In this document: piece after piece, positions 9,326 through 20,295 of the stretch
Layout of the letters: the number at the start of each line of letters is the position of its first letter
Numbering within the stretch: position 1 is the first letter of the stretch
Assembly (NCBI GenBank): GCA_029953675.1
Contig: JAMWBK010000011.1
Span: 186,001-250,000 of the forward strand
DNA: 64,000 bases
Direction: 5' to 3'
From: Rhodosorus marinus
Lineage: Eukaryota; Rhodophyta; Stylonematophyceae; Stylonematales; Stylonemataceae
The notes under the pieces: generated by a model
Database searches by the model: none
Told to the model about the DNA's origin: nothing
The model's input: only the letters and a program-made list of their open reading frames with translations
Position numbers and translations under genes: made by a program

Positions 9326-11606
9326 TGAGGTGGTCCGCAAATTGGCGGCGCGATGGTTAGTGAAAATCCTGGTTCCCGAATCCCGCCGTTTCTTTGGGCA
9401 CGTGCAGTTAGGCGTGGGCTATCGTGGTGGCTGTGAGTTGTTGTCTGTTTTGCTCCGTTCGGAAATGGCGTACTCCCCAGATTCTGGGCTCCTCTCTGTA
9501 GATTTTACCAATGCGTTCAACCGCGTCTCTCGTCCGGCTCTCATGCACGTGGTGCGCGAAGTCTTCCCTGTAGGCTTTCCCTTTGGTAGTAGACTTTATT
9601 CTCCGCTTGGTCGTGGGGCTACCTATGACACCCTTGGCCCTTCCTCACACACGTTTGCGTCCCGCACAGGGGTACAACAGGGTGATCCCTTGTCCCCTTT
9701 CCTACATGCCTGTGGACTACAACTCGTCTTGCTTTGTCTTCGCTCCGAATTCCCGCAGGTTCGTACGGTTGCATACCACGACGACGTGTGCCTCCCGGGG
9801 CCCCCGATACTCTAGCGCTCGCTTATGATCGTCTCCGCTCCTTGGCTTCGCGGGTTGACTTGGAGGTTAAGCATCACAAATCGTTCTACTGGGGAGGTGT
9901 AGCTGCACAAGAGCAGCAGGTACCTGCGTCGTTCCAGGATATTTGGAGACCGGATGGTTTTGTCCACTTAGGCATCCCCTACGGGTCGCCGTCCTTCGTT
10001 GAAGGCGAGTTGCTGCAGCTCCTCGGTAAGCACAGACAGCTGGTTGCAGAGCTTCGCCGGCTACCTCCGGGCTTTCTCCAGTGCTCGTTGTTGCTGTTTC
10101 GGTATTGTTGCAGTCAGCGGTTAACCTATTGGCTCCGCTCACTTCCAACTCATTGGGGAGGGTGGTTGGCCACTCGTGCGGATGCTGAAAGTTTCCGTGA
10201 CCTTGGGTATTTTCTCGATGAGGAGCTGAGCGCTCTGTTGCGACCCACCTGTGATGTTGTGCGCGCCCAGGTAGGCCTCCCATTGCGATTGGGGGGACTG
10301 GGCCTCTGCAACCGTGTTGTGGTCCAACCCGCAGCCGCAGTAGGGGCCTGGGGAACCGCACTTCCCACTTTGAGCAGCTTGGGTATCTCGAAGTTCCGCA
10401 ATTTGATGGCGAGCCTCTCGCGGGGTGTCTTGCTTCCCAGCGTACCGGAAAGCGCCCAAGACTTGTTTCTGGAGCTCCAAACCGCCCTGAATTCCTGTAC
10501 TAGTCTCCCCGAAACCGTTCAACCCCGTCTTCCTGACTGGCGAGCTGTATTTGACCGCTTTCGAGGCTCCGCCCCGGGGATTCGTCCTGCGCCTGAACCT
10601 GTTCTAGGGGAGATTGACCCAGTGGTTGCCGCAGAAGAAGAAGTTCCAGTTGATCCTCCTGATGATTCCCAGCGCTCTGGGAGCCGAGCTAAAGCACGCA
10701 CGGATGCGCTGGAAAATATCATTTTTGGGACTTGCACCGTGCTGCATATGGCCGACTCCTCGCGCAGATGGTCTCATCTTCTCGCGCCCGCGCCCGCGTA
10801 CGTAGTCTTGGAGGGGTTATTAGCTCTCAGTGGCTCATGACCGTACCAGCCTTTCCGCCACTCACACTGTCGGATTTCGAAGTGCGTACTTCACTGCGCT
10901 TATACCTCGGCTTACATCAGCCCCCTGGCCGTACGAGATGGGTTCGTCGTGCCCTCTCTTCTCTCAGACTGAAGACAACGCAGATTTTGGCGCCCACCTG
11001 CTCGCTAATTGCCCGGCGGTGAAAGGTGCTCGAACCCGCCGCCATACACGGATCTTGAACCTGTTATACCGGGAACTTCGGCCTATAGTCCGGCAAGCCG
11101 GTCTGGAAATCGAACGTGAGAAACCTTTACCCGTCGCGGACTTTCAAAATGATGAACGCCGTGTAGCCGGCCTGGTGATCACCTGTGACGACAGCCGCCG
11201 TACCACACATACGTTGATCTTGCTGTTCCTAACCCTCAAGCTAGTCGTTATCTCCGGGCTGCGGGGGAGCGCCGTGGATCTGCCGCCGCCAGCATGAGAC
11301 GCCGCAAAGAGATCAAATACGCGGGGGCTTTGTCTTCCCCTGGTGTTCGTGCTTCGGCACTAGCCCATCGCTTGGTACCCCTGATCATTGAGTGCTTTGG
11401 GTTCATGGACTCTGTTGGGTCACGCTGGCTTCGGGAGTTGTTCCGCGAACGCCCTGACCGTCTTCAATCGTTGTTTACCCGCTTAAGTTTCCTGCTGTGG
11501 CGCATGAATGCCGCTTTCATGTTGGAGGCGCGAGTTCTTCGCCGCACTTAGTCTTTTTTTCCCGTCGGGGTTTTTTCTTTCAGCCTCCGATTAAACCATT
11601 CGTTCG
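9326..11606 (+). mobile_element. LINE-A copy 2, 5'-truncated, head-to-tail behind copy 1
   Basis: The copy starts in the middle of the RT domain, at the position matching 7043, immediately after the ATTCGTTCG tail of the preceding copy. It runs through RT, thumb, zinc motif and RLE-like domain to its own hairpin and tail at about 11555-11606. It differs from copy 1 at scattered sites and has its own lesions: a 1-nt deletion near 9810, one near 10727, a damaged zinc Cys and a 2-nt shift near 11205. Copy 1's stop at 7653 is absent here. It could be a tandem duplication of 7043-9325 or a second insertion into the tail. Confidence 0.88.
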
Positions 11607-12590
11607 GTGGAGGCACAACTTCGATAGTGGTGGAGCAAATACAGTCAGCCACTCTAGAGACGTCTGGGAGAGACGAGGCGCATGGATGCGATGAGCAGGA
11701 TCGGGTGGCCCATAGGTAGGAGTGAAAGCCCCGGTGTTGACGGCCGCACGTACCAAGTGGAAAGCCTGGCGGTGAGCGACGTCGTATACGTGCCCGTCAA
11801 AGTAGTACATGCCAAGAATGTGCCTGGGCTACAGCTTGGCAAGCCGAACAATGTCCCACGAATGCTGGGCTTTACTCTTCGAGGGGTCTGTTCGACGAGC
11901 GTTCAAGAGGAAAAACGGGAGGAGGTCCTCCTTAGGCGGGTAGCTCGTGCCCTCCATGCTGTAGAAGAAAACCTGGTCGAAGGCCCCGGGCGATTGCTGC
12001 AGTTGCACGCGTTTGGGTGGTGCGCGAGCTGATTCCAGTACAAAAAGGTAGGCTCGACGTCGACTGCTTGGATGGACTAGCTCTGAAGTTGGGCAGCCAG
12101 TGCATTGCGACTGCATTTGTGCCTGAGCTTCCAGAGTGCAGTCGAAATGCGGTTATGGGGCTAGCAATAACTCGTACGTATTGTTGAAAAGAGTGCATTA
12201 GTTGATGGATGGATGGATAGATGGAGTACGTCGTCTGAAGACCCAGAAGCGCTAATCCTAACCGAACCCGACGACAGGATCGCAGGTCGTCTGTGGTCAT
12301 CGCTGCAGGGCCGGGCAAGGAAATATACGCCCTGTCCCTGGCCATCTGCGGAGCACCACCGAGCGCTGCAGAGGTCACATTTCTCCTCCACAAGCTCTTC
12401 GTGCACCTGCTGGTGACTCTGCTGGAGGCTGCTGTTGAAGCGGACCTGTAGGCGTATGGCCAAGGGAAGGGGGATGAACATCCTCAAAGCTTCAGATGAT
12501 ACAAGCTGAGACTTGCCAGCAAGAAAACGAATGGATGCTCGGTTGTGAATACCTCTGGCCATTAGCGTGACCAATTGAGGTCACGTAGAA
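11607..12590. repeat. Repeat R1, copy b (left part of duplication SD1)
   Basis: The stretch is collinear with 21083-22145. It begins right after the LINE-A tail and includes a short GGAT microsatellite near 12205-12220. Open frames of 95-153 codons occur on the minus strand and 116 on the plus strand. None is intact in all three copies and I recognise no domain. Confidence 0.7.
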
Positions 12591-12599
12591 TCTTAGTAA

Positions 12600-12990
12600 A
12601 ACAGGAGTTCCTTGTCCTCAGGTGACAAGGTACCTGCCTGCGTCCGCTCGGCGTCGAAGAGCTGCAGCTTGGTCCATGCGGCATGTGAAAGAATCGCAGT
12701 ACGCGGCAGCGATGTCAAACCCTAGCTTTCGCGATTCGGCGGTCACATACCGGTTCGTTCCCCTCGTTATTGAGTACTTTGGCTTGATATCTATCAAGAA
12801 CGTGATAGCTCACGTTCTTGCTGGCTTCGAGGTCTCTCTCGCAACGACCCAGGCGTCTAGATAGTCTGCTCACGGAGCTTTCTTTGACCCTGTGACGCTC
12901 AAATGCTGCTTTGTTTGTAGACGCGCGTCATCAGCGTCTTGTCTCTCGCTTCTCATGGTAGTTAGGCTCTGAATAAATTGATTAGTTTTG
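12600..12990 (+). mobile_element. LINE-C 3' fragment
   Basis: The translation from about 12622 gives the end of an RLE-like domain (the YLPASARRR...KESQYA...FVPLVIEYFG pattern), matching the minus-strand copy at 25150-25560. It ends in TAGTTAGGCTCTGAATAAAT. It is inserted into SD1 just after AGTAAAACAGGAGTT; the duplicate locus has LINE-B sequence at nearly the same point. A local duplication around AAGAACGTGATAGCTCACG (about 12798-12818) forms a short hairpin. Confidence 0.7.
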
Positions 12991-13119
12991 CAGCCCTTGC
13001 TCGTGTTTGTTTAGTAGCTCCAAGAAAACTAGCTTCCTTTTGCTTGCTTTGGGGTTATTGTTTTATTCCGTACAAAAACGTCTTGTTTTAGTATCCAAAG
13101 CTACAGTTCCGAGATAACA

Positions 13120-13392
13120 ATGCCTGTGACAAAGCGAGAAACTGCTAGGTACTCTTACTCAAACGTTGCACGTGGACTGTAGGTCGCATGAAGCTCGAAA
13201 TTTCGTCGAGAATTACTGTCAGCTCCATCTAGCGCGCTACCAGAGTTTCAGCCGTTCACCTATTCTGACGCGTTGCTTTTATCACTAGGACAATTTCAGA
13301 ATCTCCAGCGACAATGCTTGTTGACAGAATTGGACCTCGCGTTCATAAACACAGTCTGTCCGCAACTACTACCACCTCAAAAATTGCCCCCC
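13120..13392 (+). pseudogene. Disabled copy of the small ORF at 22484
   Basis: It begins ATGCCTGTGACAAAGCG, as in the copy at 22484, but codon 21 is TAG (13180-13182) where the other copy has CAG. Downstream similarity continues to about 13370, then breaks down in a C-rich run. If the 22484 frame is a gene, this is its pseudogene; if not, both are simply duplicated non-coding DNA. Confidence 0.4.
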
Positions 13393-13752
13393 CGCCCCCC
13401 CCAATCTATACTTAACTCCTGGATCAGTGCAATGGTTGGTTGCATGGAAACCCTCCCCTCCTCCGCGGCGGAAATTCTGACCAGGAGAATTGAAAGCACA
13501 ACGCGAGTGGGAGCGGCTATTCCCGTACCGTGAAGAGAAACCAGCGCAAGTTGCCCTCGACTATCCTCACCACAGAGGTTGGTTGAAATGTACACCGAAG
13601 CGGCAAACCAGTAACCGCAAGCTTTACTGCGCAGCTGCCTACTGCAGCGCAACACTACGTCTAATCCTATCTAGGGAGAAACTAACCCCGTAGCCTTTAT
13701 TCGGCTGCTACCTACCGTAGCGCACCCCCTCTGTGGTATTGACTCAGTAGGA

Positions 13753-15148
13753 CTAAGGGTTTGTTGGAGGGAGCGTCATCGGTGGAGGAACATTTGTCGG
13801 ACAATTACAGTCAGTACCATCTGAGAATACACACGTGTTTCGTCCGTCCGCATACTGTGACGCGCATGTTATGTGGATAGTTGGGTTGGAGAATAAGTAC
13901 ATGTTATCTTCTTCTTCTCGGCAGTACCAGAACACAGCCGTGCTGATGAGCGTGTCACCCAAAGCAGTGCAAGTCGCATTAAGGAAATCTTCGTCTGTAC
14001 AGCCGTCGCGGGGACACCCAAACGGTTGTTGACCGCTGCCTAGCCGACACACTATGGAAGAGTTCTCATCGGCAAGCTCGATTGGCTGGTTGCAGGGCCC
14101 TCCGCCGGTGACAAAACTGTTAACGAGAAAATCGCAGGACTGATCGGATACAGTTGGACCACCTACATTGTGATATGCCTCGATATATTTGCTGCCATCT
14201 GCTGCTTGGAACTGAAACGCGTTCTGTGACACACAAACCAACTTTGTGGGACCCTCCGAAGGAGTCGGCGAGGGTATCTCCGTTCTACAATCGCAGAATT
14301 CGTCCTCTCGAACATATGGTTCCTAGCCATCGGTGGTTGGTAGCAACGTTAGTCGTATCCAAAAGCGTTCACAGTTCGTCAGAGCTCAGACCCGCCCCGC
14401 CCCGCAAACCCGGAATATCCTCGCGCGGGGGGGAGCGACCACAAACAGCGCTCTGCCGAGCAGAGTTTGGGACGCGATTTACCTCGCCGATTGGGCATTC
14501 AAAACCTGCTGTTTCCTCACAAACTCCGCCTGGCCCTCGACACTGACCCGACTCGCACGGCGGGCAAGCTATCATAACGTCACAGGCAGTCGTGTTGTCG
14601 CCCTCCCTCGTCGTACACAGTTCATCCTCGTCCTCAGCGCTCAGAAAAACCCGGAATGGCTCGTCACTATCGCCTATCGCACTGACCATCGCGGAACCGA
14701 CCACCCCGACGCTCTGTCCACAACAATCAGTCTGTCCTTGCAATTCTTCGGGACACATAAGAACCCTGGCCCATCTGATCGTATCCGTAACCCCGTTCTT
14801 CGTCTTCCATCTGTCGATGTTCCTGCGAGAAGTGAATCTATCCTGACCGGTTGGGGGCTCATTAAAGTGCGCTCCAGCTCGAATCATGTTCAATTCATAT
14901 CCATCATCAGTCCTGAACTTGGCTCTGATACAACTCGGCAAGAACCCGGCCGCGGGGTCAAACTTTTTGTCGTTCAACTTGGTGTCCACACATATTTGGC
15001 CGAACCGGACTCCATGTTTGTCACGAAGGGGCCTACAGAACTCTGAAAATTCAAACGCTCCGTGCACCGGGTCAGCTGAACAGTCTTGAGATTGCGCGAC
15101 AGCGAGAACCACCACAACCACGAAGAGAAACAGTGCGTACGGTCCCAT
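13753..15148 (-). CDS. Secreted cysteine-rich protein, copy 1 (two exons, 411 aa)
   Basis: I read two exons: 15148-14483 (222 codons) and 14322-13753 (189 codons plus stop), separated by a 160-nt intron with donor GAG|GTAAAT, branch-like CGACTAACG and acceptor CTAG|GAA. Phase is 0 on both sides. Reading through the donor gives a spurious extension to 14369. The N-terminus is a classic signal peptide (about 20 residues, V/L-rich, then Q-S-Q-D). The mature part has many cysteines, including a CPPCESGQC cluster near the exon end, and N-glycosylation sequons such as NTT, NSS and NAT. I recognise no named domain. It is probably extracellular or cell-surface. A 406-residue paralogue lies at 23007-24399 in the same orientation. 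The intron model is inferred from agreement of both copies. Confidence 0.72.
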
Positions 15149-15470
15149 CTTCTCCTAATGCTTAACCCTCAACCAGAAAACCCACAGTCCCTCTTCCCTT
15201 CCCCTTAGCGTGTCCTCTATGCTTTTTGGTAGCGCCACGATCTATAGTTGACAGTCACGTCCTCGACCAACATAACCGAAGAAGTGGCTCCTCAACCCAA
15301 GTCTCATAGCACTGTCTTTCGCGCTGTGATATATATATATACATATCCATCTGTCTATACACACTATTGTTTGAGTTCCTCCCCAGGGTATTCATCCTAT
15401 TGCTCGGAAACTAATCGACATACTGAACTTCCATCGTAGGAAAACTCAGTCGCCTTCTCCCCACCTTCCC
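15149..15470. other. Upstream region of cysteine-rich gene copy 1
   Basis: This is the presumed promoter and 5' flank of the gene on the minus strand, duplicated at 24400-24660 and 24837-24880. It contains a TA-rich stretch (about 15330-15345). The duplicate carries a 155-bp LINE-A insertion near its far end that is absent here. Confidence 0.5.
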
Positions 15471-15795
15471 ATGTTGGTCTTGTTCGTTCGTTGTGTAGAA
15501 TCTCATTGTTTCCTTTTTTTGTTTTTTTCTTTCAGTGCTTAGAAAATTGAAAATCCCGAGCTCTTGAGCACTGACTAGACACATCTTTACGTGATTTGCT
15601 TGGCGATTTGCCAAGCCGCAATGGCTCCCCACCCATCCTACCTCTTGTTGTTGATTTTAGGATAGTGAGTTCCGAACAACTAAGTTTACATTTTACAAGA
15701 AAATTGTAATAATATAGCTTAATAATATTAGGTTAAAAATATATTTGTTTATCGAGGAATATTATGTATCAAGGGATTTCGGTTACCAAGATGAT
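15471..15795. repeat. Repeat, inverted partner at 26040-26310
   Basis: Blocks match 26310-26040 in reverse: the TTCGTTCGTTG microsatellite, a T-rich run, the stem-loop CTTGGCGATTTGCCAAG (about 15599-15615), and the AT-rich end around AAGGGATTTCGGTTACC. No gene is visible. Confidence 0.6.
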
Positions 15796-16010
15796 CGTGC
15801 GTCTCCAACATCAAAGCAGCGTTCATACATACGCAGCAAGAAACTTAGACGGGTAAACAACGAGGACGAGGCGGTCAGGGCGTTCCCCGAACAATTCCCG
15901 ACTGCAACGAGAACCACCAACCGAATCCATAAGCCGAAAGCTCTCAATGACCGGAGGTACCGGGCGACGAGCTAGAGCCGAAGCACGAATACCTGGGAAC
16001 ATCCAGTAGG
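15796..16010 (-). mobile_element. LINE-A 3' fragment, degenerate
   Basis: The reverse complement encodes the decayed LINE-A C-terminus (the RLEFF...RPDRL...LSFLL...NAAL pattern). The hairpin and tail are not recognisable at its 3' end, unlike most other copies, so this is an older or damaged insertion. Confidence 0.65.
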
Positions 16011-16019
16011 GCGAATCGG

Positions 16020-16500
16020 GACGGGGGGGGGGTTGCGGAAATAGCGTTCACTTGAAAAGAAGTAAAAGCACGGCCTTTGGGAAAGGGAATTTTTTTCACC
16101 CCTGTTTTTCAGTTTTTTCAATATATCCCAGAAGTCATTGCATGATAATCTCAGCTTTTCAGGACGAGAAGTAATCGTGATTCATGATATGCGAAGTTTG
16201 AGATCCTTGTCCTATCAACAAGTAATCATGATTCGATGCGTGGACCGGAGATGATTGATTAGCCCGCTAACGTTGATTGAACAACAGACAAATTCTCGAA
16301 CCCTTTAATCGAACGGCAGAATCCGACATGTTTTTTTCGAAGAATTGCAATCAGGCACCGTTTACATTTATACTGATTTGCAATGGTCTGAGAACTAGCC
16401 ATTTCCATGATAAGCTCAGTTCATGGCGAGAAGTAATCGTGATTCATGATATGCGAGTGTAAACCCACTTCGAAATTTTATCCGACCGTGTGATAAACGG
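16020..16500. repeat. Dispersed repeat with AATCATGATT motif
   Basis: A G run is followed by a block shared with 16930-17040 and 26330-26420 (GAAAAGAAGTAAAA ... CAGTTTTTTCAATATAT). Then come two or three spaced copies of a GAAGTAATCRTGATTC motif; its core AATCATGATT is palindromic. The portion 16160-16290 is present inverted at 24928-25030. No coding frame is supported. Confidence 0.6.
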
Positions 16501-16586
16501 TATTGGATGGCCCATGACGACCTTATTCATATCACAAATTCATTCGTATGTATTGTATACCGTATATATAATAACGTTGTAGGGTC

Positions 16587-16882
16587 ATTGAAAGAAATTT
16601 GTTTAATCAGTGATTGAAGAAAACAAAACCCTGAGGGAAAAACGAAAAAGAAAGAGCGGCGAAGATCGCGATTCTCGAACATCAAAGCAGCGCGTTCATA
16701 CGCCACCGCAAGACACTTACATGGGTAACAACGAGGACTCAGGCCGTCAGGGCGTTCGTGGAACACTTTCCCGAAGACAACGAGAACCAACCGAGTAACC
16801 CCAGAAACCCAAAGCACTCAATGACCGGAGGTGCTGCCAGGCGATGAGCTAGAGCCGAACCACGAGTACCCGGGAACATTCA
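16587..16882 (-). mobile_element. LINE-A 3' fragment
   Basis: The reverse complement shows the C-terminal coding end followed by the T-rich/CCCTCAGGG hairpin and a degenerate ATTAAAC tail at about 16587-16600. It is truncated at the 5' side near 16882. I see no convincing target-site duplication. Confidence 0.7.
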
Positions 16883-17429
16883 CGTCACCCCAGACTAACA
16901 TGGAGCGAGCAGATGAGGATGCGACGGGGAGGAGGGGAAAGTATCGTTCATTTGAGAAGAAGTAAAAACACATACTTTTGGAAAGATAATTTTTTTCACC
17001 CCTTTTTTTCAGTTTTTTCAATATATCCCTTGTATACGTTGATTTTTTTTCCGTATGGTATTTATGCTTTTTTGGATTTTTTTCTATCTGCTGGAGGGAC
17101 TCATGGATCACACGCATTTTGAACATGAGCTAAAAGCTAACAATAAAAGTTAAACTCCAAAATAACAAAATTGGAAGAAAATTCGTAGAAAACCGACGAC
17201 TACTCCGAAGAGATCCGGGGGTGTGGGAAAACGGGAGAGAACCTTTCTTCAAGGGTTGAATTACACAATTAGCTCACTTGGGGCAGAGATCTGTTTCCGC
17301 CGCATGGATCCTCGGGAAGCAGAATTCAAAGTGTGAAATCTTGTCATTCCTCTTCTGAACGATATCAGGGTCTGGTTCTTTTCTGCATCGTTGAAAAGCG
17401 TATAACGTAACCCCAAACCAGGTAAATCA
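16883..17429. repeat. Repeat R2, copy 1
   Basis: The stretch matches 26320-26780 over about 450 bp, from the GTTCATTTGARAAGAAGTAAAAACAC block to the ATCAGGGTCTG block and a following CCAGGTAAATC. No gene is visible. The 3' boundary abuts a LINE-C fragment. Confidence 0.65.
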
Positions 17430-18090
17430 TGGGGAACCGGAGATTTGTGTAGTCAGCGTTCTCTTTCAAAAGACATTTAAGATCAGTGACCACAAGGTCC
17501 GCCACCCGTTTCACCACTGGGGCGTCAAATTCATCAGTAAATTGCCCGTGCCACCGGCATGGGGACGTCACACTCCGCCTCGCGGTCCGTGCCCAGCTCC
17601 TGATAACGAAGATAGCGGAACAGCAAGCGGTTGAGGCGCGTATGGCGTCTTTTCCGGGCCCCTGGGACCTGTGGACAGGATGCCAACAAGTGCCCACCAA
17701 AATCACCGGAAGGCACCGAACCGCCGCACAGGTTACACCTCGAATCCCTGTCCGCAAGCCATGGAGGTTGTGGCAACCCTAGGTACAAGCGCAAGCTCGT
17801 ACGAAGCTCGAAATCTGTCACCGCCAACCGCTGATGGGCAGGAATGACCGTAAAAAACGGGGGCTCAGACTTCCCCCCAAAACCAAGGAGGCGTGCCAAG
17901 GTCGAAGGCAGAAGGGAAGGCGAACTCAGAAAGGTGCCGCCCGAGTCCCGATGTTTGTCCCAAGACAGGGTGAAAGAATGCGATCCGGCGGTTTCATCAC
18001 CGTCCAACCTCGACTGGACTATGGCAGCGGCAGCACCCGAGATCTGGACAGAGTTGGCCCGGTGATGGTTGAACTTTATCGACATTGAAC
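17430..18090 (-). mobile_element. LINE-C fragment with zinc motif
   Basis: Translated on the minus strand, 18085-17534 shows the segment before the zinc motif, then CX2CX11HX4C (CNLCGG...HLLASC) and a KRRHTRL stretch. The endonuclease start follows after a frame break. The spacing of the zinc motif is identical to LINE-A, so the two families are related. Confidence 0.75.
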
Positions 18091-18404
18091 AAGAACCAGA
18101 GGGGTACTTTGAAAACTACGGACTACGACCGGACATCGTTGCTACGCCTGCCAGGACCTTCGAACGGTATGCGTTGGATGTGACGATTGTATCACCCCCG
18201 CGGCGATGCATTTGAACCGAAGTGAGAGGGAGAACGGGTGTGCAGCGAAGGTAGCCGAGAACTGGAAGATCGTACACTAGGAAGCAATGAGGATTGAGAA
18301 ACTGGGTGAGAATTTTATTCCAATCGCAAATGAGAGTTTTGGGAGGACTGGACAAATGGCGCCGGAATTCTTGCGCGAATGCTGCAGCTGTAAGCACTGA
18401 TTAC
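18091..18404. repeat. Duplication SD2, copy 2, part 1
   Basis: Collinear with 1970-2410, but it lacks the local inverted duplication present there. It ends at GATTAC (18399-18404), the left target-site duplication of the LINE-A insertion that follows. Confidence 0.7.
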
Positions 18405-18894
18405 AACGTGAGAAACCTTTACCCGTCGCGGACTTTCAAAATGATGAACGCCGTGTAGCCGACCTGGTGATCACCTGTGACGACAGCCACCGTACCACAT
18501 ACGTTGATCTTGCTGTTCCTAACCCTCAAGCTAGTCGTTATCTCCCGGCTGCGGGGGAGCGCCGTGGATCTGCCGCCGCCAGCATGAGACGCCGCAAAGA
18601 GATCAAATACGCGGGGGCTTTGTCTTCCCCTGGTGTTCGTGCTTCGGCACTAGCACATCGTTTGGTACCCCTGATCATTGAGTGCTTTGGGTTCATGGAC
18701 TCTGTTGGTTCTCGCTGGCTTCGGGAGTTGTTCCGCGAACGCCCTGACCGTCTTCAATCGTTGTTTACCCGCTTAAGTTTCCTGCTGTGGCGCATGAATG
18801 CCGCTTTGATGTTGGAGGCGCGAGTACTTCGCCGCGCTTAGTCTTTTTTTCCCCTCGGGGTTTTTTTTTCAGCCTCCGATTAAACCATTCGTTC
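18405..18894 (+). mobile_element. LINE-A 3' fragment (490 bp) with GATTAC target-site duplication
   Basis: The RLE-like C-terminus, stop, hairpin and ATTCGTTCG tail are inserted in SD2. GATTAC occurs immediately before (18399-18404) and at the end of the tail (18895-18900). The paralogous locus near 2410 lacks the insert. It carries an undisturbed endonuclease frame to the stop, so it gives the cleanest reading of the LINE-A C-terminus in the window. Confidence 0.9.
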
Positions 18895-18900
18895 GATTAC

Positions 18901-19560
18901 ACTGGAACGCGGAGATGAGCGATGTGCGGGCTCAGATGAACAGGAGACTATGGCAAGGTAGCGCCGAGATTGAAATAGGCGCTTTGCGTGTGGACCTGTT
19001 GGAAAATCTCCTGGTTTCTGTTTTTTCTTTCGAACGTAGCGTGAGACCCCGGTAGCGAGGTTCCTGTAAGTATTCCCCTATATGGCGATAGAAATAGTTT
19101 TACGCCGCAGTCGGCAGCCGTCCAGGAAAGTTTACCGCTACGTTAGTCTGGGGCATGTACTATATGTTCACAACCCCATGACTCTGCAGGCATTCAACGC
19201 CTTTACCACTGCACCAGTTGTACAGGGAGCTGGGCACTGATACACAGCATTGCATGGTCCGGGACGCTCTGGTTACACAACTCAGACAATGGAGACTGGA
19301 GGGGACGCTGGAACCGAGCGGACTCTGTCCAGGCAGCCACCTTCGACCGGGCATTTTAGCTCGCCACTTTCGGACCGGGAAGCCGTACGTGATCGACCGA
19401 AAAGTCACCTCGCTGCTGCAAAAGACCTACTCATACAAAGGGTCCTCGGAGACAGAGTATGCTGACCACAAGGCAGAGACGTTTGTCCAAATACCGGCTA
19501 TCAGTGCTCGTAGTGATGACATTTTCGTGCCCTTCTGCGTGGAGAAGGGGTAATGGCTAA
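18901..19560 (+). pseudogene. LINE-D endonuclease fragment, copy 2
   Basis: Continuation of SD2 copy 2, collinear with 2410-3062. The frame from 19218 reads LRPGILARHFRTGKPYVIDRKV, so the catalytic-like Asp of the RPD motif has become Gly while the second acidic position is kept. This copy is probably more decayed than 2690-3062. Confidence 0.55.
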
Positions 19561-20295
19561 GCAAGCTGATAAATTTTCAAAGAGGTGACTCTGAACTTGC
19601 AGCACGCAGCGGCACAAGTCAGCGACGCACGCGCAAAAATCAACCGGTTCTTATGGGAAGCAAATGCACTACTTGCCACGCAGGCGCGCCCAATTGACGA
19701 AGGGAACTATAACATCGTCCCTCTAGTAGAACATAGCCACACAACCCATTAGGGGGTTTTTAACCCATAGATAGATTGCTTATTTTCTCCTGACGGGCTC
19801 CAATAGGGAGTCTTTTAGTAAAGCGCTCACGGTTACGTTAGTCCGGTGCTACTCTCGAGAGAGGCTCATCAAACAGTTTTCACCCGACTGGTCACGGGTC
19901 CCCTACTCGACCAAAAAAAAACCAAGACAAACCACCAAACTACCACGGTTTCAACAGACGGAACGCCAAATGATCACACCGCGACGGGACTACGGTGGTC
20001 AACCGCACAACTAGCAGCCCAGATCCATCTACCCCGGGGACTAGGGCTGGTCTCACTGGTTCCAGCCTTTCATTGTGGAAAGCTTTGAGCATCTGGAAAA
20101 GTCAAGCTCGAAGCGGCAGCGCAAACGTTTCTCCGAACATCCTGAAAAATATCTGGTGCTCCTCCGCCGTTTGACTGTCACTCTCTGACGGTATCTAGCG
20201 ACATGCTCGCCGAGCCCTCCGCCGGGGCTTGCTTGCTCTTCTCCCTAGTCCCTAGTTTCCTTTTACGTCTTGCGTAGCGCATCAGGTTACGTTAG
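19561..20295 (+). mobile_element. Decayed retroelement sequence with LINE-B 3' end
   Basis: Collinear with 3063-3655 up to about 20160, then continuing to the LINE-B 3' end (CCTAGTCCCTAGTTTCCTTT, then GCGTAGCGCATCAGGTTACG). The frame before it encodes the LINE-B C-terminal pattern and stops near 20186. Confidence 0.6.

Noticed and set aside
14369-14482. Extension of the first cysteine-rich exon to a stop at 14369 (and to 23608 in copy 2)
   Set aside because: It reads through a good splice donor; the two copies agree on a phase-0 intron ending at CTAG|GAA, and the extra residues are intron sequence.
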